9,330 nucleotides of DNA from Caulobacter sp. GTDB taxonomy: Bacteria; Pseudomonadota; Alphaproteobacteria; Caulobacterales; Caulobacteraceae. This document shows positions 5,425-9,330 of the stretch, piece by piece. Position 1 is the first letter of the stretch. The number at the start of each line of letters is the position of its first letter. Under the pieces are notes generated by a model that had not been told where the DNA came from, searched no databases, and saw nothing but the letters and a program-made list of their open reading frames with translations. The translations under genes were made by a program, and so were the position numbers. The DNA is taken from positions 1 to 9,330 of the forward strand of contig JACMOF010000178.1 of assembly GCA_014378155.1 (NCBI GenBank). Direction: 5' to 3'.

Positions 5425-7553
5425 GACAGCATCGCCGATGAGGGGGTTGGAAGGTGACGGCGCGCGCGCGTGGCGCCCGCCGAGGAGCCGACCAGCAGGT
5501 CGGCGGCCCGGGGCAAGCGCCGGCGACGCAGCCAGGCGGCGGCGAAGCCTTCGGGGCCATGGGCGGCCAGGACCTCGCCGATCGCGGCTTGGTCGGCCTT
5601 GGAGGAGGCTGCGCAAAAGGCCAGGGCCACGGGCCCCAAACCCAGGTCGAACAGGCGGTCGCCGACCCGCGATTGCAGGTAGTAGTCGCGGGTCGGCGTG
5701 GCCCGGGCGAGGATCTCGATCTGCCGATCGTTCAATCCGAGCCGGGCATAGGCCGCCGCCCCTTGCGGCTCCAGGGCGCGCGGGTTGGGCAGGAAGATCC
5801 GGGTCGGGCAGCTCTCGACGATCGAGGCGGCGATCGGACTTTCGACGACATCGGCCAGCGACTGGGTGGCGAAGATCACCGATGCGTTCTTCTTGCGCAG
5901 GGTCTTTAGCCACTCGCGCAGCTGGGCGCCGAAGGCCGGGTCGTCGAGCGCCAGCCAGCCTTCATCGATCAGAATCAGGGTCGGCCGACCGTCCAGCCGC
6001 CGTCCGATGCGGTGAAAGAGATAGGCCAGGACCGCCGGGGCAGCCGCGCCGCGCGCCAGGCCTTCGGTCTCGAAGACCTGGACGCTGGCTTTCCCGAACG
6101 CCTCGCCCGCGCCGTCAAGCAACCGGCCAAACGGTCTGCCCAGGATGAACGGCCCGAAAGCGGCCTTGAGCGCCTTATTGGACAACAGGGCCACCAGGCC
6201 TGTCAGGGTGCGCTCGGTGACCGGCGCGCTGGCCAGGCTCGCCAGCGCCGCCCAGAGGTGGTCGCGCACGGCCGGGGTGATGGCCACGCCCTCCCGCGCC
6301 AAAACCGCAGCGAGCCAGCCGGCCGCCCAACCCCGCTCGTCGGGCTCGTCGATGCGCGCCAGGGGCTGCAGGGTCAGGGCCGGCCCGCCGTCGCCGGAGA
6401 GGTCGTGGAACTCCCCGCCCATGCCCAGCACGGCCGCCCGGCTGGAGGCGCCGAAGTCGAAGGCGAAGACCTGGGCTTGCGGGTAGCGCCGAAACTGCAG
6501 GGCCAGCAGCGCCAGCAGCACGCTCTTGCCGGCTCCGGTCGGCCCGACGATCAGGGTGTGGCCGACGTCGCCGACATGCAGGCTCAACCGAAACGGGGTC
6601 GAGCCGGCCGTCTTGGCGATCAGTAGAGGCGGCCCATCCAGATGGGCGTTGCGCGCAGGCCCGGCCCAGACCGCCGACATCGGGGCGATGTGGGCAAGGT
6701 TCAGGGTCGAGAGCGGCGGCTGGCGGACATTGGCATAGGCATGACCCGGGATGGTACCCAGCCAGGCCTCCACGGCGTTGACGCTCTCACGGATGACGGT
6801 GAAGTCGCGGCCCTGGATGACCTTCTCGGCAAGGGCCAGCTTGGTGGCGGCTAATCCTGCGTCCTCCTCCCAGACCACCAGGCTGGCGGTGACATAGGCA
6901 TAGGCCACCGCGTCGCCGCCAAGGTCCTGCAGGGCCAGATCGGCGTCGGCGGCCTTGTTGGCCGCGTCGTTATCGACGAGCGGCGACGGCTCCTGGCTCA
7001 GCGCCTCGCGCAGCAGGGCCAGCACCGACTTGCGCTTGGCGAACCACTGACGCCGGATCTTGCCCAGCAGGCTGGCCGCATCGGTCATGTCCAGGCAGAT
7101 CGCCCGGGTGGTCCAGCGATAGGTCATGCCCAGGCGATTGAGCTCGTCGAGCAGGCCGGGGACCGTCGCGGACAGGAAGCCGGTCAGGGTCAGGAAGTAG
7201 CGGCTTTCGAAGTGATCGCCGTTCTGGACGAAGGCGGCCTTGCGCTCCTCGTCGACCAGGGCCGAGACCGGATCGGGAAAGGCGCTGACCGGATAGGCCT
7301 GGGCTTGATCACGCCGCGCCTCGACAAACAGCGCCCAACCCGAGCCCAGGCGACGCAAGGCGCCGTTGAGCCGGGCGGCGACGGCGGCGACCTCCCCGTC
7401 GGTGGCCGAGTCCAGGTCCGGCCCCCGAAACTCGGCGGTGCGCTGGAAGGACCCGTCCTTGTTCAGCACCACGCCGGGCGCCACCAGCGCCGCCCAGGGC
7501 AGATAGTCGGCCAAGTGCGCGGGGCGGCGGCGGTATTCGCGGAGATCGAGCAC
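5421..7553 (-). CDS. trbE: TrbE conjugal-transfer ATPase (VirB4 family), internally shortened
   Basis: TrbE is the large VirB4-type ATPase that energises type IV secretion in trb conjugation systems. The start is GTG at 7553 (LDLREYRRRPAHLADYLPW), with GGAGG upstream and only 3 nt after the trbD stop. Walker A is GPTGAGKS at residues 337-344 and Walker B is LILIDE at 526-531. LKTLRKKNASVIFATQSL (549-566) and the C-terminal LGLGPVALAFCAASS are typical. The frame encodes 710 residues, whereas family members are usually about 800-820. At residue 124 the text jumps from HFESRYFLTLT straight to GFLSATVPGLLDELNRLG. In intact homologues about 100 residues lie between these blocks (the PPEE region and onwards). 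This is an in-frame deletion of the N-terminal domain near position 7181. The ATPase core looks complete. Function is doubtful because of the deletion and the broken neighbours. Confidence 0.93.
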   Translation of the reverse strand: MLDLREYRRRPAHLADYLPWAALVAPGVVLNKDGSFQRTAEFRGPDLDSATDGEVAAVAARLNGALRRLGSGWALFVEARRDQAQAYPVSAFPDPVSALVDEERKAAFVQNGDHFESRYFLTLTGFLSATVPGLLDELNRLGMTYRWTTRAICLDMTDAASLLGKIRRQWFAKRKSVLALLREALSQEPSPLVDNDAANKAADADLALQDLGGDAVAYAYVTASLVVWEEDAGLAATKLALAEKVIQGRDFTVIRESVNAVEAWLGTIPGHAYANVRQPPLSTLNLAHIAPMSAVWAGPARNAHLDGPPLLIAKTAGSTPFRLSLHVGDVGHTLIVGPTGAGKSVLLALLALQFRRYPQAQVFAFDFGASSRAAVLGMGGEFHDLSGDGGPALTLQPLARIDEPDERGWAAGWLAAVLAREGVAITPAVRDHLWAALASLASAPVTERTLTGLVALLSNKALKAAFGPFILGRPFGRLLDGAGEAFGKASVQVFETEGLARGAAAPAVLAYLFHRIGRRLDGRPTLILIDEGWLALDDPAFGAQLREWLKTLRKKNASVIFATQSLADVVESPIAASIVESCPTRIFLPNPRALEPQGAAAYARLGLNDRQIEILARATPTRDYYLQSRVGDRLFDLGLGPVALAFCAASSKADQAAIGEVLAAHGPEGFAAAWLRRRRLPRAADLLVGSSAGATRARRHLPTPSSAMLS

Positions 7554-7556
7554 GGC

Positions 7557-7823
7557 TCAGACCTCCAGATAGGCGGGGAGCCGGACATGCCGCCGGCCGA
7601 CATCGAAGATTTGCGGATCGCATCGGGCGGCCCAGACGGCCAGGCCATGACCCACCAGCTAGACGGCAAGACCGACGAACCACAGCCGCAGTCCCACCCC
7701 CAGGGCGGCGGCCAGGGCGCCGTTGACCAAGGCGATCGCGCGCGGGGCCCCGGCCAGCAGCATCGGTTCGGTCAGGGCCCGATGGACGGGCGCGGTGAAC
7801 CCGTGTCCGCGATCGCCGGCCAT
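7557..7823 (-). pseudogene. trbD: TrbD (VirB3-like) with internal amber codon
   Basis: TrbD is the small inner-membrane VirB3-like component of the trb mating apparatus. The ATG at 7823 overlaps the trbC stop (TGATG). The first 54 codons give VHRALTEPMLLAGAPRAI and a hydrophobic segment ending WFVGLAV. Codon 55 (7659-7661) is TAG. The same frame then continues with perfectly TrbD-like sequence (LVGHGLAVWAARCDPQIFDV, then ending LPAYLEV) to TGA at 7557-7559, giving the normal length of 88 codons. Homologues commonly have tryptophan at the TAG position, so a single TGG-to-TAG change explains it. No frameshift is present. Translation would stop inside the membrane hairpin. Readthrough or tRNA suppression could rescue it, but nothing in the window supports that. 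Confidence 0.88.
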
Positions 7824-8173
7824 CAGAGCAGCGCTCCGCCGCCGAACGAAAAGAACGACAGGAAGAAGCTGGACGCGGCAAACGCGATGCTGAGCCCAAA
7901 GACGATCTGGATCAGCTTGCGCGAGCCGCCGGAGGTCTCGCCGAAGGCCAGGGTCAGGCCGGTGACGATGATGATGATCACTGCGATGATCTTGGCGACG
8001 GGTCCCTCGATCGACTCGAGGATGCGCTGCAGCGGCTCTTCCCAGGGCATGGACGAGCCGGCGGCCTGGGCGCTGCCGGCCACGAGGAGCGAGGCCAGCA
8101 TCAAGCCGCTGAGCAGCGGGCGCGGGTGAGGGTTTGCGTGCGGCGAAGCCGCCGCGCGATGTCGGTGGAACAA
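7823..8173 (-). CDS. trbC: TrbC pilin precursor (VirB2 family)
   Basis: TrbC is the conjugative pilin subunit, inserted in the inner membrane before pilus assembly. The 116-residue product has a basic, histidine-rich N-terminus and a hydrophobic signal segment (about 20-37) ending SAQA, a plausible leader-peptidase site. SMPWEEPLQRILESIEGPVAK follows. Two membrane helices lie at about 60-78 (IIAVIIIIVTGLTLAFGE) and 86-110 (ending FFLSFFSFGGGALL), the standard VirB2/TrbC hairpin. The start is taken as TTG 8173 because GGAG lies 7 nt upstream and the signal peptide is then complete. ATG 8101 is the alternative but would leave a very short leader. It sits 31 nt after trbB and overlaps trbD by one base. 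It is the only gene of the trb module without an obvious lesion. Confidence 0.92.
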   Translation of the reverse strand: MFHRHRAAASPHANPHPRPLLSGLMLASLLVAGSAQAAGSSMPWEEPLQRILESIEGPVAKIIAVIIIIVTGLTLAFGETSGGSRKLIQIVFGLSIAFAASSFFLSFFSFGGGALL

Positions 8174-8204
8174 TGGAAAACTCCGGGGTTTTAGGGGCGG
8201 GATC

Positions 8205-9038
8205 TCAGGCAGGGCTGAGCTGGTAGGCGCCGTCGGACGCCAGGCCGTCCAGACGCGCGAGGTCCGCCAGGCGACGCTGTCGCCCTCGCCCGGAAAGGAC
8301 CGCGATCAGGTCGATGGTTTCGGCGATCAGGGCGCGTGGCACGGTGACCACGGCTTCCTGGATCAACTGCTCCAGCCGCAGGAGCGCGCCCAGCGGCGAG
8401 CCGGCGTGAAGCGTGCCAACCCCGCCGGGGTGGCCTGTCCCCCAGGCCTTGATGAGGTCCAGGGCCTCGGCCCCGCGCACCTCACCGATGATAATGCGAT
8501 CGGGCCGCAAGCGCAGGGACGAACGCACCAGGTCCGACAGGCTCGCCACCCCGTCGCGCGTGCGCAGGGCCACCTGATTCGGGGCCGCGCATTGAAACTC
8601 GCGCAGGTCCTCGGCGAGGATCACCCGGTCGCCGGTCTTGGCCACCTCGGCCAGCAGGGCGTTGACCGGGGTGGTCTTGCCGCTGGAGGTCGGGCCCGCG
8701 ACCAGAATGTTGGCCCGATCAGCGACGGCGGCGGCCAGCACCCGCCCTTCCCGCTCGGTCATCACGCCGGCGCGGACATAGTCGCCGAGCGAGAACACCA
8801 GGCTGGCGGGCTTGCGGATGGAGAAGGTCGGGGCGGCCACCAGGGGCGGCAACAGGCCCTCGAAGCGCTAACCCGTGCCGGGGAGCTCAGCCGAGAGCCG
8901 CGGCCGATCCGCATGGATCTCGGCGGCCACGTGATGGGCCACCAGCCGCAAGATTCGCTCGGCGGCTGCCGCACCAATGGTCAACCCGGCGTCGGCCAGG
9001 CCCACATCGCAGCGGGCGAGCCCGACGCGGCCGGCGGG
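8205..9038 (-). pseudogene. trbB: TrbB secretion ATPase (VirB11 family), 5'-truncated with amber codon
   Basis: TrbB is the hexameric VirB11-type traffic ATPase of the trb conjugation system. Homology begins at PAGRVGL (9038), aligning with the usual NPDGRVW, so the first 40-50 residues and any start codon are gone. ERILRLVAHHVAAEIH and SAELPGTG follow, then TAG (8868-8870), then RFEGLLPPLVAAPTFSIRKP. In the plus-strand copy the TAG position is GAG. Downstream the ATPase core is complete: Walker A GPTSSGKT (8696-8673), the SLRLRPDRIIIGEVRG Walker B region, and the TGHPGGVGTLHA box. A proline in TTPVNALL replaces the leucine expected after Walker A. A TTG at 8852 could start a 215-residue product lacking the N-terminal domain. 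The stop is TGA, 31 nt before trbC. As annotated it is very unlikely to make working TrbB. Confidence 0.9.
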
Positions 9039-9315
9039 GGTGGGGGGGGTGTGGCCCCCCCGCTCGGGTCCCGGCCGGGCCGACGCGGGCCTCACGTGCG
9101 GGCCGCCCGACGCCGAGCGGATCCTGCGCCTGGTGGCCCATCACGTGGCCGGCGAGATCCATGCCGGGCAGCCGCGTCTGTCGGCCGAGCTGCCCGGATC
9201 GGGCGAGCGCTTCGAGGGCTTGATGCCGCCGCTGGTGGCCGCCCCGACCTTCTCCATCCGCAAGCCCGCCAGCCTGGTCTTCACCCTGGACGACTATGTG
9301 GAAGCCGGCGTGATG
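8760..9315. repeat. Large imperfect inverted repeat formed by two trbB copies
   Basis: Arms 8760-8963 (minus-strand trbB) and 9112-9315 (plus-strand trbB) align without gaps. I count about 28 mismatches in 204 positions, roughly 86% identity. A perfect 47-bp block joins 8797-8843 and 9232-9278. Protein-level homology continues inward to about 9014 and 9061, so the axis is near 9038. That axis falls in a C/G-homopolymer region with a G7/C7 stem around the loop TGTGG. Many differences are at third codon positions, so the copies diverged while functional. This is not a fresh duplication. Confidence 0.85.
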
Positions 9316-9330
9316 AGCGCGCCGCAAGCC
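9049..9330 (+). pseudogene. trbB: Second trbB fragment (5'-truncated, runs off window)
   Basis: This is the N-terminal part of another VirB11-family TrbB, on the opposite strand to the first. The readable sequence begins VWPPRSGPGRADAGLT, continues DAERILRLVAHHVAGEIH, then SAELPGSGERFEGLMPPLV, and reaches FTLDDYVEAGVMS before the window ends. Walker A should lie just beyond 9330. As in the minus-strand copy, the first 40-50 residues are missing and no convincing start codon or ribosome site exists, because DNA upstream of 9049 belongs to the other trbB. The codon matching the TAG in the other copy is GAG here. It may lead a second, plus-strand trb operon beyond the window, or be another isolated fragment. 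The missing 5' end makes it non-functional unless an internal start is used. Confidence 0.85.

Noticed and set aside
5423..6148. Long plus-strand open frames opposite trbE, and similar long frames opposite acr3 (1658-2290), trbE's 5' part (7212-8129) and dinB (4648-5121, minus)
   Set aside because: They are antisense shadows of strongly supported genes in GC-rich DNA, have Arg/Pro/Gly-rich compositions and show no recognisable family.

Overview
The base composition is high-GC with strong GC3 bias, the genes are densely packed with ATGA/TGATG overlaps, and a GTTC-N7-GTTC LexA site lies upstream of dinB. Together these point to an alphaproteobacterium, plausibly Caulobacterales such as Caulobacter or Phenylobacterium. 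The genus is inference. No tRNA, rRNA, CRISPR array or complete insertion sequence was seen.

Layout. (1) Positions 1-3015, minus strand: an arsenic-resistance operon in the order arsR, arsC (LMW-phosphatase type), acr3, arsC (glutaredoxin type), then a decayed phosphate-binding-protein gene (pstS-like). The pstS-like gene carries two in-frame amber codons and an out-of-frame internal deletion. (2) Positions 3010-3818: a 59-bp divergent control region and arsH on the plus strand. (3) Positions 3819-4096: an A+T-rich gene-free stretch ending in the LexA box. (4) Positions 4097-5331, plus strand: dinB (DNA polymerase IV) and a 41-codon single-membrane-segment ORF. (5) Positions 5368-9038, minus strand: a conjugative trb module in the order trbB-trbC-trbD-trbE-(trbJ start). 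It looks dead: trbB lacks its 5' end and has an amber codon, trbD has an amber codon, trbE has lost roughly 100 codons in frame, and trbJ survives only as its signal-peptide start. (6) Positions 9049-9330, plus strand: a second, diverged trbB fragment facing the first head to head, forming a large imperfect inverted repeat whose axis is near 9038.

How it works together. ArsR would sense arsenite and control both divergent units. The two arsenate reductases make arsenite, Acr3 exports it, and ArsH oxidises trivalent organoarsenicals. The window reads as arsenic cargo and an SOS-controlled polymerase next to the wreck of one or two trb-type integrative conjugative elements. The cargo genes are intact while the transfer genes (and pstS) are decayed. 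That all of this was once one element is inference, because no integrase, attachment site or element boundary is visible.

I found no convincing wholly new system. The most unusual items are the head-to-head fusion of two diverged trbB genes at nearly the same codon, the cluster of amber-only lesions, a probably leaderless arsR, and the small membrane ORF behind the LexA-controlled dinB.
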